Below are positions 53,456 to 62,763 of a stretch of 64,000 nucleotides of DNA, piece after piece. The notes below the pieces were generated by a model. It was given only the letters and a program-made list of their open reading frames with translations. It searched no databases and was not told where the DNA came from. Numbering within the stretch: position 1 is the first letter of the stretch; every line of letters starts with the position of its first letter. The stretch is taken from contig NZ_JAGQBE010000003.1 of the NCBI RefSeq assembly GCF_024345475.1, positions 26,715 to 90,714 on the forward strand, read 5' to 3'. The DNA comes from Cyanobium sp. T1B-Tous. GTDB taxonomy: Bacteria > Cyanobacteriota > Cyanobacteriia > PCC-6307 > Cyanobiaceae. A program made the position numbers and the translations under genes.

Positions 53456-55589
53456 AGCGATTCGGCGCCGCTGGCAGCGGTTCAGCCGATCCGGCCAGGC
53501 CCAGCTGCGCATCCACCTGCCCGGCCAGCCGTCTCGCCTGCTGGCGCTCCATGACGGTGCCTACAGCATCGGTCGGGATGGCGACTGCCAGATCTGCATC
53601 GACCACCAGGCGGTGAGTCGGCGCCACGCCCTGCTGGAGCGGCGTGGCCCCCACTGGCTCTTGACGGATCAACACTCCACCAACGGCCTCTGGTGGCAGG
53701 GACGGCGCGTGCAGACCCTGCTCCTCCGGGATGGGGATGCCCTGCGCTTCGGTCCCAGCCAGGAGGCGGGCTTGCCCGAACTCGACTTTCAGGTGCGGCC
53801 GATGCCCCAACTGCAGAAGCTGCTGCGGGGGGCCAGCCTGGGCCTGGCGGTGGTGGCGCTCGCCGGCCTTGGGCTGCTCGGGCTCTCCATCCTCCAGGCG
53901 CCGATCCGGGGCAGCCTGGCCACGGTGCGTGGCCCGTTGGTGCTCTACGACCGCCAGGGACGCCCCATCAATACCGCCGATGCGCGGGAGCACAGGGAAC
54001 TCCAGGCTCTGCGCGCCTATCCCGCCGTGTTGATCGATGCGCTGCTGGCCAGCGAAGACAGCCGCTTCTGGTGGCACCCCGGTGTGGATCCGGTTGGCAC
54101 CGCCCGGGCCCTGGTGACCAACGTGCTGGGGGGTCGGGTGCTGGAGGGCGGCAGCACCCTCACCCAGCAGCTGGCCCGCAGCCTCTACCCCGACCAGGTG
54201 GGCCAGGGGGAAACCCTAGGCCGCAAATGGCGGGAGCTGCTGGTGGCGCTCCAGCTGGAGGCCCGCTTCAGCAAGCGGGATCTGCTGCTCAACTACCTCA
54301 ACCGGGTGTACCTCGGCGTGGGCTGGGGCTTCGAAGATGCCTCCAGGCATTACTTCGGCAAACCGGCCAGCCAGCTGGAGCTGGAGGAGGCCGCACTGCT
54401 GGTGGGTCTCCTGCCCTCCCCCAACGGCTACGACCCCTGTTTCGACGCCCAGGCCGCCCTGGAGGCACGCAACGCCGTGCTGGCCAAAATGGGCCAGACG
54501 GGCCGCATTTCCGCGGATCGGGCCCGCAGGGGCAGGCGCAGCCCCATCCAGCTCTCCCCCCAGGCTTGCCGCAGCAACCCCGGCCGGAGGGGGGCCCCGT
54601 TCTATTCCGACCAGGTGCGCCGGGATCTCGACCAGCTCGTGGGACAGGACGTGGCGGCGGAAGGCAACTTCCTGATCGACACCCATCTCGATCCCCAGCT
54701 CCAGGAGCAGGTGGAGCGGCTGTTGCGCCAACGGGTCCAGGCCAGCAAAGGGCTTGGGGTCACCGAGGGGGCGGTGGTGGTGCTGGACACCCGTAGTGGA
54801 GGGATTCTGGCCATCGCCGGGGGGCGCGATTACCGCCAGAGCCAGTTCAATCGCGCCACCATGGCGCTGCGCCAGCCGGGCAGCACCTTCAAACTGATTC
54901 CCTATCTGGTGGCCCTGGAGAGGGGCCGCCGGCCCGGTGATCCGATCAGCTGTGCCCCCTTGCGTTGGCGGGGTCAGAGTTTCGCCAGCGGGTGTCAGGG
55001 GTCCCTGAGTTTGGTCAGTGCCTTTGCCACCAGTAGCAACACCGCTGCCCTACGGCTGGCCCAGCAACTCGGGCTCGACGGGTTGGTGCTGAAGGCCCGG
55101 GACCTGGGCATCACCAGCCCCCTGGCGGCCGTGCCCGGCCTGGCGCTCGGCCAGAGCGAACTCACCTTGCTGGAGCTCACGGCGGCCTACGGGGCCATTG
55201 CCAACGATGGCACCTGGCACCCGCCCACCACCATCCGCCGCCTGACCGATGGGGAGGCCTGCACGGGTTCCCTGGGGTCCTGTCGCCGCAGCAACCTGGC
55301 CCAGCCGGGCCGGCGGGTGACCTCCGTGGACACCGCCCGGGCCATGCAGCAGTTGTTGCGGGCGGTGGTGCAGCGCGGAACAGGCCAGATGGCCAGCGTT
55401 GGCGGGCGGGAAGGGGGCAAAACCGGCACCACCAACGACAGCCGAGATCTGCTGTTCATTGGTTACGAACCGCAGCGGCACTGGGTGATCGGCATCTGGC
55501 TGGGCAACGACGACAACAGCCCCACCCGGGCCAGCAGCGCCCTTGCCGCCAGCCTCTGGGGCGAGATCATCCGCACAAGCCGGTCGTGA
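53436..55589 (+). CDS. FHA domain fused to class A penicillin-binding protein
   Basis: The 717-residue protein has an N-terminal cytoplasmic FHA domain (about residues 15-110; YSIGRDGDCQICI, SRRHALLE, HSTNGLW), one transmembrane helix (about 130-150), a glycosyltransferase family 51 domain (catalytic Glu in LASEDSRFWWHPGVD; GGSTLTQQLAR) and a transpeptidase domain with the active Ser in QPGSTFK, SSNT and KTGTT. It polymerises and cross-links peptidoglycan. The FHA domain should bind a phosphothreonine partner, suggesting Ser/Thr-kinase control. ATG 53436 overlaps lspA. Confidence 0.93.
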   Translation: MVNPRLEAIRRRWQRFSRSGQAQLRIHLPGQPSRLLALHDGAYSIGRDGDCQICIDHQAVSRRHALLERRGPHWLLTDQHSTNGLWWQGRRVQTLLLRDGDALRFGPSQEAGLPELDFQVRPMPQLQKLLRGASLGLAVVALAGLGLLGLSILQAPIRGSLATVRGPLVLYDRQGRPINTADAREHRELQALRAYPAVLIDALLASEDSRFWWHPGVDPVGTARALVTNVLGGRVLEGGSTLTQQLARSLYPDQVGQGETLGRKWRELLVALQLEARFSKRDLLLNYLNRVYLGVGWGFEDASRHYFGKPASQLELEEAALLVGLLPSPNGYDPCFDAQAALEARNAVLAKMGQTGRISADRARRGRRSPIQLSPQACRSNPGRRGAPFYSDQVRRDLDQLVGQDVAAEGNFLIDTHLDPQLQEQVERLLRQRVQASKGLGVTEGAVVVLDTRSGGILAIAGGRDYRQSQFNRATMALRQPGSTFKLIPYLVALERGRRPGDPISCAPLRWRGQSFASGCQGSLSLVSAFATSSNTAALRLAQQLGLDGLVLKARDLGITSPLAAVPGLALGQSELTLLELTAAYGAIANDGTWHPPTTIRRLTDGEACTGSLGSCRRSNLAQPGRRVTSVDTARAMQQLLRAVVQRGTGQMASVGGREGGKTGTTNDSRDLLFIGYEPQRHWVIGIWLGNDDNSPTRASSALAASLWGEIIRTSRS

Positions 55590-55619
55590 TGGGATCCCCC
55601 TCGCCGTGACAGCCGCTCC

Positions 55620-57173
55620 GTGAACACCCGCACCCGTCTGTGGCTGATCGCCGGGCTGAGCCTGCTGGGGCTGATCGTCGTCGGGTTGGTGCTGCAGGCG
55701 ATCAACACCCTGTATTTCCAACTGAGCTGGGTGCTGCCGGCCTGGATCGTTCAGCCCATCTTCTTCCTGGTGTTTGCCGGTCTGGTCGTGCTGCTGGTGC
55801 AGCTGGCCTGGCCCTGGATCCAGGGCAGCCTCGGCGGCAAAGGGCGGCAGCGGAATGGATCCTCGCCGCCGCCGCCGCCCGGCAATCGCCGTGAGGCCGC
55901 CGCCCAGAACCTGGCCGCCATCGACCAGACCCTCGACCGGGTGCGCGATGCGGTGGAGCGTGAAGCCCTGCGCCTCGAGCGCCAGCGCATGGCCGCCGAA
56001 CTGGAGCGCGGGGATCTGGTGATCGTGCTGTTCGGCACCGGGTCGGCGGGCAAGACCTCCCTGATCCGAGCGCTGCTGCAGGAGCTGGTGGGGGAGGTGG
56101 GGGCGGCCATGGGCTCCACCAGCGAAACCCAGCGCTACCGCCTGAGACTGCGGGGCCTGCAGCGCGCGGTGTGGCTGGTGGATACCCCCGGGATCCTCGA
56201 GGCCGGAGCTGCCGGTCTGCAGCGCGAGCGCCTCGCCCGCGACCAGGCCGGCAAGGCCGACCTGCTGCTGCTGGTGGTGGATGGGGACCTGCGGGCCACC
56301 GAAATGGAGGTGTTTGAAGCCCTCGCGAGCCTCGGTAAACGGCTGATCCTGGTGCTCAACAAATGCGATTTACGCGGCGAACAGGAGGAGTCCCGGCTGC
56401 TCGACTTGCTGCGCCAGCGCACCCGCGGTCGGATCGCTGCCGAGGACGTCATTGCCGCCAGTGCCGCCCCCCAGAGTGTGCCCATGCCCGGTGGGCGGCC
56501 CCTGCAGCCGCCCGCCGAGGTGCAGGCCCTGTTGCGGCGCATCGCCGCCGTGCTGCATGCCGACGGCGAGGAGCTGATCGCCGACAACCTGCTGCTGCAA
56601 TGCCGCCAGCTCAGTGAGGCCAGCCGCTCCCTCCTGGCGCGTCAACGGCGCAGCGATGCGGAAGCCATCGTCGATCGCTACATGTGGATCGGGGCCGGTG
56701 TGCTCGCGGTCACGCCCCTGCCAGGACTCGACCTGCTGGGTGCGGCCGCGGTCAATGCCCAGATGGTGGTGGAGATCGCCCGCGTCTACGGCATCACCCT
56801 CAGTCGCCAGAGCGCCCAGGATCTCGCCCTCTCCGTGGGCCGCACCATGGCCGGGCTCGGTCTGGTGAAGGGCGGGGTGGGGCTGCTGACGGCCGCCCTG
56901 AGCCTCAACGTGCCCGCCCTGGTGTTGAGCCGGGCGATTCAGGCGGTGAGCGCTGCCTGGCTCACCCGGGTGGCGGGGCTCAGCTTTGCCACCTACTTCG
57001 AGCGCGACCAGGACTGGGGGGATGGGGGCGTGCAGGAGGTGGTGCAACAGCAGTACGACCTCAACCGCCGCGACGGTGCCCTGAGCCGGTTTCTGGAAGC
57101 GGCCTTCAGGCGGGTGGTGGAACCACTGCAGGCCAAGCAGCCGAGCCTGCCGCCCCGGCCGGAGCGTCGCTGA
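55620..57173 (+). CDS. Membrane-associated GTPase with DUF697 domain
   Basis: The 517-residue protein has two N-terminal transmembrane helices (about residues 8-30 and 38-62), a Pro-rich linker, a Ras-like GTPase domain (G1 GTGSAGKTS about residue 140; G3 DTPG; G4 NKCD) and a C-terminal DUF697 domain (VDRYMWIGAGVLAVTPLPGLDLLGAAAVNAQMV) predicted to insert in membranes. Cyanobacteria carry several such proteins; roles in membrane dynamics or tellurite/iron processes have been suggested but not settled. The start is GTG 55620, 30 bp after the PBP stop. It overlaps a small convergent gene by 68 bp. Confidence 0.87.
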   Translation: MNTRTRLWLIAGLSLLGLIVVGLVLQAINTLYFQLSWVLPAWIVQPIFFLVFAGLVVLLVQLAWPWIQGSLGGKGRQRNGSSPPPPPGNRREAAAQNLAAIDQTLDRVRDAVEREALRLERQRMAAELERGDLVIVLFGTGSAGKTSLIRALLQELVGEVGAAMGSTSETQRYRLRLRGLQRAVWLVDTPGILEAGAAGLQRERLARDQAGKADLLLLVVDGDLRATEMEVFEALASLGKRLILVLNKCDLRGEQEESRLLDLLRQRTRGRIAAEDVIAASAAPQSVPMPGGRPLQPPAEVQALLRRIAAVLHADGEELIADNLLLQCRQLSEASRSLLARQRRSDAEAIVDRYMWIGAGVLAVTPLPGLDLLGAAAVNAQMVVEIARVYGITLSRQSAQDLALSVGRTMAGLGLVKGGVGLLTAALSLNVPALVLSRAIQAVSAAWLTRVAGLSFATYFERDQDWGDGGVQEVVQQQYDLNRRDGALSRFLEAAFRRVVEPLQAKQPSLPPRPERR

Positions 57174-57327
57174 GGGCTTCGGGAGGGGGGGGCTGCAGCG
57201 GGCCACGGCTGTCGAGCACCACGATCAGGGCGAGATAGAGCACGCCGATCAGGATGGAGATGGCCCCGGTGACGATCGCCACCCAGCGCCCGCGGGGCGA
57301 TGGGGAGTTGGGGAGGGGCTCGGTCAT
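57106..57327 (-). CDS. Small single-pass membrane protein, hypothetical
   Basis: The 73-residue protein has one transmembrane helix (about residues 15-38, VAIVTGAISILIGVLYLALIVVL) and a Pro/Ala-rich C-terminus. Its start overlaps the stop of the PLP decarboxylase gene (ATGA), which supports translation. The last 68 bp are antisense to the GTPase gene, which may explain the low-complexity tail. The function is unknown. Confidence 0.62.
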   Translation of the reverse strand: MTEPLPNSPSPRGRWVAIVTGAISILIGVLYLALIVVLDSRGPLQPPPPEALSDAPAGAAGSAAWPAVVPPPA

Positions 57328-58763
57328 GGCAGCTGCTCCAGGCTGGCCTGCACCACCGAGGCCAAGGTCTCCAGGTGACAGGTGCGGGTGTGGGGGTTGC
57401 CCAGCACGGCCTTGAGGTGATGGCGGCCGGCGTAGTGGGGGCGGGACAGCATCAGCTGCTGTTGCAAGAGCCGCTGACGGGTGCCCTGGCTCCAGGCCTC
57501 CGCACCAGCACTGTCCAATCCCGCCGGCGTGAAGGCCAGGAGGTGAAACGCGCCGCTCCGCAGCTGCAGACGGTCGTGGCCGGCCAGCAGGGCATGCAGC
57601 TGGCGGCGGCGGGCGATCGCCCCATCGAGAACCGCTTCGATGCCGTTAAGCCCCAGCTGTCGCAGCCCCAGCCAGAGCTTCAGGATCTCAGCCGGCCGGG
57701 TGCCCTGCAGGCCGCTCTCCCCACCGTGGCCCCCGCCCCAACTGGGCTCCATGTAGGGAAGGCCCGTATGAAAGGCATCCCCAAGGGCCTGGGGCCTCGC
57801 CAACAGCAACAGCGACGACGTCTTGGTGATGCCCAGGAGTTTCTGGGGGTTGATCGTGATCGAGTCGGCCAGTTCGAGGCCAGCCACCCGGGAGCGGTGC
57901 GACTCCACCAGACCAAACACGGCCCCGATGGCCCCATCCACATGCAGCCACAGCCCCCGGCGACGGCAGATCTGGGCCATCCCCTCTAAGGGATCCACGG
58001 CACCCCGCACGGTGGTGCCGGCCGTGGCGACGACGGCCATCACGGGACGGCCCCGGCGCTCCAGGGCGGCCAGCTCGTCGTCGAGGGCTTGAAGCTCCAG
58101 CCGGCCCTCGCCGTCCACCGCGACCAGCCGTAGGGCATCGGCAGGCAAGCCCATCACCGCCAAGGCCTTGGCTAGCGAGACATGGGCATCGGCACTGGCC
58201 ACGACCACCGCATCACTGGCGGTGGCCAGCCCCCGGTTCCGCCGCGCCGTGACCAGAGCCATCAAATTGGACAAGGTGCCGCCACTGGCCGCCACACCGC
58301 CACTGCCCAGGGGGAGCCCGAGGCGTTCCGCCAACCAGGCGGTGAGGCTGCGCTCCAGGCGGGTGAGGCTGGGGGAGAGCTCTTCGGCCAGCAGGTTGTT
58401 GTTCAGACCTGCACAGATCAGATCCGCGGCCAGGGAAGCCCCCACCGGGGGAGGATCCAGGTGGGCCAGGGCACCGGGGTGGTTGGGGTTGTAAGCCCCA
58501 TCCATCACCACCTGCAGATCCGCCAGCAAGGCAGCGGGGGCCAACCCTTGCAGCTGGGGCTCCACCGCCGGCAGCATGCTCAGGCCGGGCAGGGGGGAGC
58601 GCTGCACAGCCGTGCCCAGCCACCCGCAGAGCTGGCGGGAGGCCTGCTCCAGAAAATCCTGCAGAACCGGATCCAGCTGCTCCGGGCTGGCAAAGGGCAG
58701 GGGCTGGCTCGCCCGCGGGGCAGGTGGCGCGCTTGCCAACGACGAACGATCAGATCGGGCCAT
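57324..58763 (-). CDS. Pyridoxal-phosphate group II amino-acid decarboxylase
   Basis: The 479-residue enzyme belongs to the aromatic-L-amino-acid/glutamate/diaminobutyrate decarboxylase family. The PLP-Lys lies in ITINPQKLLGITKTSS, the cofactor His/Asp in VDGAIGAVFG, and the N-terminal HPGALAHLDPPP is typical. The closest recalled relatives are L-2,4-diaminobutyrate decarboxylase-like proteins of cyanobacteria, but substrate specificity is not determinable here. ATG 58763 is preferred over GTG 58769. It is divergent from tadA, with 116 bp between starts. Confidence 0.85.
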   Translation of the reverse strand: MARSDRSSLASAPPAPRASQPLPFASPEQLDPVLQDFLEQASRQLCGWLGTAVQRSPLPGLSMLPAVEPQLQGLAPAALLADLQVVMDGAYNPNHPGALAHLDPPPVGASLAADLICAGLNNNLLAEELSPSLTRLERSLTAWLAERLGLPLGSGGVAASGGTLSNLMALVTARRNRGLATASDAVVVASADAHVSLAKALAVMGLPADALRLVAVDGEGRLELQALDDELAALERRGRPVMAVVATAGTTVRGAVDPLEGMAQICRRRGLWLHVDGAIGAVFGLVESHRSRVAGLELADSITINPQKLLGITKTSSLLLLARPQALGDAFHTGLPYMEPSWGGGHGGESGLQGTRPAEILKLWLGLRQLGLNGIEAVLDGAIARRRQLHALLAGHDRLQLRSGAFHLLAFTPAGLDSAGAEAWSQGTRQRLLQQQLMLSRPHYAGRHHLKAVLGNPHTRTCHLETLASVVQASLEQLP

Positions 58764-58879
58764 TCTCACCTGCGGGGGTGGGCTACAAGGGAAGGGTCGC
58801 TACGGGTTTTCGGGCGTTGGAGTTCAGCCCATCCCCTCAACCGGAACCCGGGGTCCGGCCCAACCGCCATGAACAGTGG

Positions 58880-59359
58880 ATGGAGCGGCTGCTCCGCCAT
58901 GGCGCAAGGGCGGGATCCCGTGGGGAGATCCCTGTGGCTGCAGTGGTTCTCGATGAAGAGGGTCGCTGCATCGGCTGGGGGAGCAACCGACGGGAAGCCG
59001 GGTGCGACCCCCTCGGCCATGCCGAAATCGTGGCCCTCAGCCAGGCCGCCCGAGTCAGGGGCGATTGGCGCCTGAATGGCTGCACCCTGGTGGTGAGCCT
59101 GGAGCCCTGCCCCATGTGCGCTGGAGCTCTAGTGCAGGCGCGCATGGGCACCGTGGTGTTCGGGGCAGCGGATCCCAAGCGCGGAGCCCTGGGCAGTTGC
59201 CTGAACCTCGCCACCGACGCCAGCGCCCACCACCACATGGAGGTGATGGGCGGGGTGCTGGGGGAGACGGCCGGGAACCAGTTAGCGGCCTGGTTCAGAC
59301 GGCGACGGCTGCAGGGGCGGCGGGGCGAAAAGCCGGCAGCTCGCTTTCAAACAGATTGA
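58880..59359 (+). CDS. tadA: tRNA-specific adenosine deaminase
   Basis: The protein of about 159 residues converts A34 to inosine in tRNA-Arg(ACG). The zinc-deaminase motifs GHAEIVAL (His and catalytic Glu) and PCPMCAGAL (Cys pair) are intact, and the C-terminal LNLATD...HH segment is typical of TadA. ATG 58880 gives the normal length; the open frame extends upstream to 58724 but overlaps the decarboxylase and reads as non-conserved. The 3' end overlaps the aminotransferase gene by 65 bp, tail to tail. Confidence 0.93.
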   Translation: MERLLRHGARAGSRGEIPVAAVVLDEEGRCIGWGSNRREAGCDPLGHAEIVALSQAARVRGDWRLNGCTLVVSLEPCPMCAGALVQARMGTVVFGAADPKRGALGSCLNLATDASAHHHMEVMGGVLGETAGNQLAAWFRRRRLQGRRGEKPAARFQTD

Positions 59360-60500
59360 GCAGACGGTCCACGTTTTCAGGCTGGCTGTTGTAGCCCATC
59401 AGGCCAATCCGCCAGACCTTGCCGGCCAGGGCCCCGAGGCCACCGCCCACCTCGATGCCATGGCTGTTGAGCAGATGCAGGCTGAAGGCCTTGCCATCGA
59501 CTCCCTCCGGAATCCGCACCGTGGTGAGGGTGGGAAGCCGCAGGTGTTCCGGCGCATGGAGTTCCAGACCCAGGCGCTCCAGGCCAGCCCAGAGGCGCTC
59601 TGCATTGCGGCGATGGCGGGCCCAGGCGTCGTCCAGACCCTCCTCGGCCAGCAGGCGCAGGGCTTCGCGCATGCCGAAATTCATGTTCACCGGAGCGGTG
59701 TGGTGGTACACCCGATCGCTGCCCCAGTACTGGTTCAGCAGGGTGACATCGAGGTACCAATTGGGCACCTTGCCTTGGCGGGCCATCATTTTTGCCTCGG
59801 CCCGGGGTCCCATGGTGAAGGGGCCCAGACCAGGAGGGCAGCTCAGGCCTTTCTGGCTGCAGCTGTAGGCCAGGTCCACCTTCCAGGCATCGAGGTAGAG
59901 GGGCACGGCACCAAGGGACGTGACCGTATCGAGCAGCAGCAGGCAGTCGTTCTGTCGGCAGAGGTCCCCGATGCCCTCCATGGGTTGGCAGATGCCGGTG
60001 GAGGTTTCGGCATGGACGATCGCCAGGATCTTGGGGCGATGGGTGGCCACGGCCTCCTCCAACTCGGCCAGGCTGAAGGCCTCCCCCCAGGGCTTCTCGA
60101 TGGTGACGACATTGGCCCGGTAACGGCCAGCCATGTCAGCCAGGCGCAGACCGAAATAGCCCTTCACCGCCACCAGCACGGTGTCGCCGGGCTCGATGGT
60201 GTTGGCCAAGGTGGCTTCCATGGCGGCACTGCCGGTGCCGCTCATCGGAATGGTGAGGCGGTTGTCGGTCTGCCAGGCGTAGCGGAGCAGTTCCTGCACC
60301 TCCCCCATCAGCTCGACATAGAGGGGATCGAGGTGGCCGATCGGCGTGCGGGCGAGGGCCTGGAGCACGGTGGGATGGGCATTGGAAGGCCCTGGACCCA
60401 GCAGCAGGCGGTCAGGGGTGGCGATCGGACCCAGCGTGCGGCGATGGGCTGAATTGACGGGGGGCAGCACGGGGAGAGAAGCCAAAGCCTGGAGGGACAT
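59295..60500 (-). CDS. Alanine-glyoxylate / serine-pyruvate aminotransferase family protein
   Basis: The 401-residue class V PLP aminotransferase shows LLGPGPSNAHPTVLQALA, MSGTGSAAMEA, and the PLP-Lys in SCSQKGLSCPPGLG. It probably transaminates glyoxylate to glycine (photorespiratory 2-phosphoglycolate salvage) or serine to hydroxypyruvate. Very similar proteins are annotated in cyanobacteria as soluble hydrogenase small subunit, an old misnomer. It lies 36 bp downstream of apcF on the same strand and overlaps tadA at its 3' end. Confidence 0.92.
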   Translation of the reverse strand: MSLQALASLPVLPPVNSAHRRTLGPIATPDRLLLGPGPSNAHPTVLQALARTPIGHLDPLYVELMGEVQELLRYAWQTDNRLTIPMSGTGSAAMEATLANTIEPGDTVLVAVKGYFGLRLADMAGRYRANVVTIEKPWGEAFSLAELEEAVATHRPKILAIVHAETSTGICQPMEGIGDLCRQNDCLLLLDTVTSLGAVPLYLDAWKVDLAYSCSQKGLSCPPGLGPFTMGPRAEAKMMARQGKVPNWYLDVTLLNQYWGSDRVYHHTAPVNMNFGMREALRLLAEEGLDDAWARHRRNAERLWAGLERLGLELHAPEHLRLPTLTTVRIPEGVDGKAFSLHLLNSHGIEVGGGLGALAGKVWRIGLMGYNSQPENVDRLLNLFESELPAFRPAAPAAVAV

Positions 60501-60536
60501 TCAATCGGTTGGAGCCTAAGCAGCAGCCAGATGGTC

Positions 60537-61055
60537 TTATCGGGCGCGCACGTTGGTGGCGCCAAGCCCGCGGCAGAGGTGCTCGAAGGGCACCCGCACC
60601 ACGGCGGTGGCGGTCACGCCGGCATCCAGCAGCATTTCGCACACCACATCGGCCAGCAGGGCAATGCTGCGCACCGTGGGGCCGGTGGGCACACCGAGGC
60701 TCTTGTAGGTGTCGTCGAGCCCGTTCAGGACCCGCTCATTAAGAATGCTGGCGTCGTCAGCAATGAGCGCATAGCTGGCATAGCGCAGGAAGTAATCCAT
60801 GTCCCGCAGGCACGCGGAGAGGCGCCGGGTGGTGTAGGCGTTGCCGCCGGGCAAGATCAATTCGGGATCGGCGAGCCACAGGCGCTGGGCGGCCTCGCGC
60901 ACGATGGCCGCCGCCTCGCGATTGATCAGCTCCACCGCCGCCAGGCGCACTTCAGCTTCCGAGTAGTAGGCGGAGATCCGGTCGATGGCATCCCGGTCCA
61001 GATAGCGGCCCAGTTGGTCGTAACGGCCAATCAGACCGGTGATGGCATCGCGCAT
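60537..61055 (-). CDS. apcF: Allophycocyanin beta-18 subunit
   Basis: The 172-residue phycobiliprotein sits in the phycobilisome core and interacts with ApcE in the terminal-emitter trimer. It starts MRDAITGLIGRYDQLGRYLD, an ApcF-type rather than ApcB-type N-terminus, and the bilin-binding Cys lies in RRLSACLRDMDYFLRYASYAL. The motif LNGLDDTYKSLGVPTGPTVR is also ApcF-like. The chromophore is made by PcyA, encoded at 48.7 kb. ATG 61055 is chosen. It is divergent from glnA across a 208-bp regulatory region. Confidence 0.94.
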   Translation of the reverse strand: MRDAITGLIGRYDQLGRYLDRDAIDRISAYYSEAEVRLAAVELINREAAAIVREAAQRLWLADPELILPGGNAYTTRRLSACLRDMDYFLRYASYALIADDASILNERVLNGLDDTYKSLGVPTGPTVRSIALLADVVCEMLLDAGVTATAVVRVPFEHLCRGLGATNVRAR

Positions 61056-61177
61056 GGCGGAATTGAATCGACGCACCTGCAGCGGAAGCTAGCACTCACA
61101 TTCGGCCAGATCCCAGGCCAGGGGGGCGTTTTGGGCAAAGTGACAGAAACGGTTACGCAAGCAGCACCCGCCGATTG

Positions 61178-61219
61178 GTAGCAAGCGCTACATAGTGGGG
61201 CCCCGGCGATCCGTACCGT
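61178..61219 (+). promoter_or_regulatory. NtcA-activated promoter of glnA
   Basis: A perfect NtcA box, GTA-N8-TAC (GTAGCAAGCGCTAC, 61178-61191), is followed after 22 bp by TACCGT (61214-61219), which fits the -10 consensus TAN3T. This is the class II NtcA-activated geometry. It lies 45 bp before the glnA ATG. glnA should therefore be induced under nitrogen limitation (high 2-oxoglutarate). The site lies between divergent glnA and apcF, so it might also influence apcF. Confidence 0.88.
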
Positions 61220-61263
61220 CCCGCCACGCCGCATTCCGGCCGGCACCCACCCCTCTGTTCGTC

Positions 61264-62682
<1,419 letters not shown>

Positions 62683-62716
62683 CCCAAACCCCTTGTCAGT
62701 AGACAAATACTGAGAA

Positions 62717-62754
62717 GTCCCCAAGAATGGTCCCCAAGATCATCCACAAGATTG
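62717..62754. repeat. Three imperfect 12-13 bp tandem repeats between glnA and the integrase gene
   Basis: The units GTCCCCAAGAATG, GTCCCCAAGATC and ATCCACAAGATTG follow each other directly. The first two share GTCCCCAAGA exactly. The array lies in the 81-bp gap between glnA and the recombinase gene, where no glnA terminator hairpin is visible. Arm-type integrase binding sites or an attachment-site region are plausible but unproven. Confidence 0.5.
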
Positions 62755-62763
62755 GACGGAACC

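Noticed and set aside
62717..62754. Possible CRISPR-like repeats
   Set aside because: The units are directly adjacent with no spacers, are only 12-13 bp, and no cas gene is nearby.
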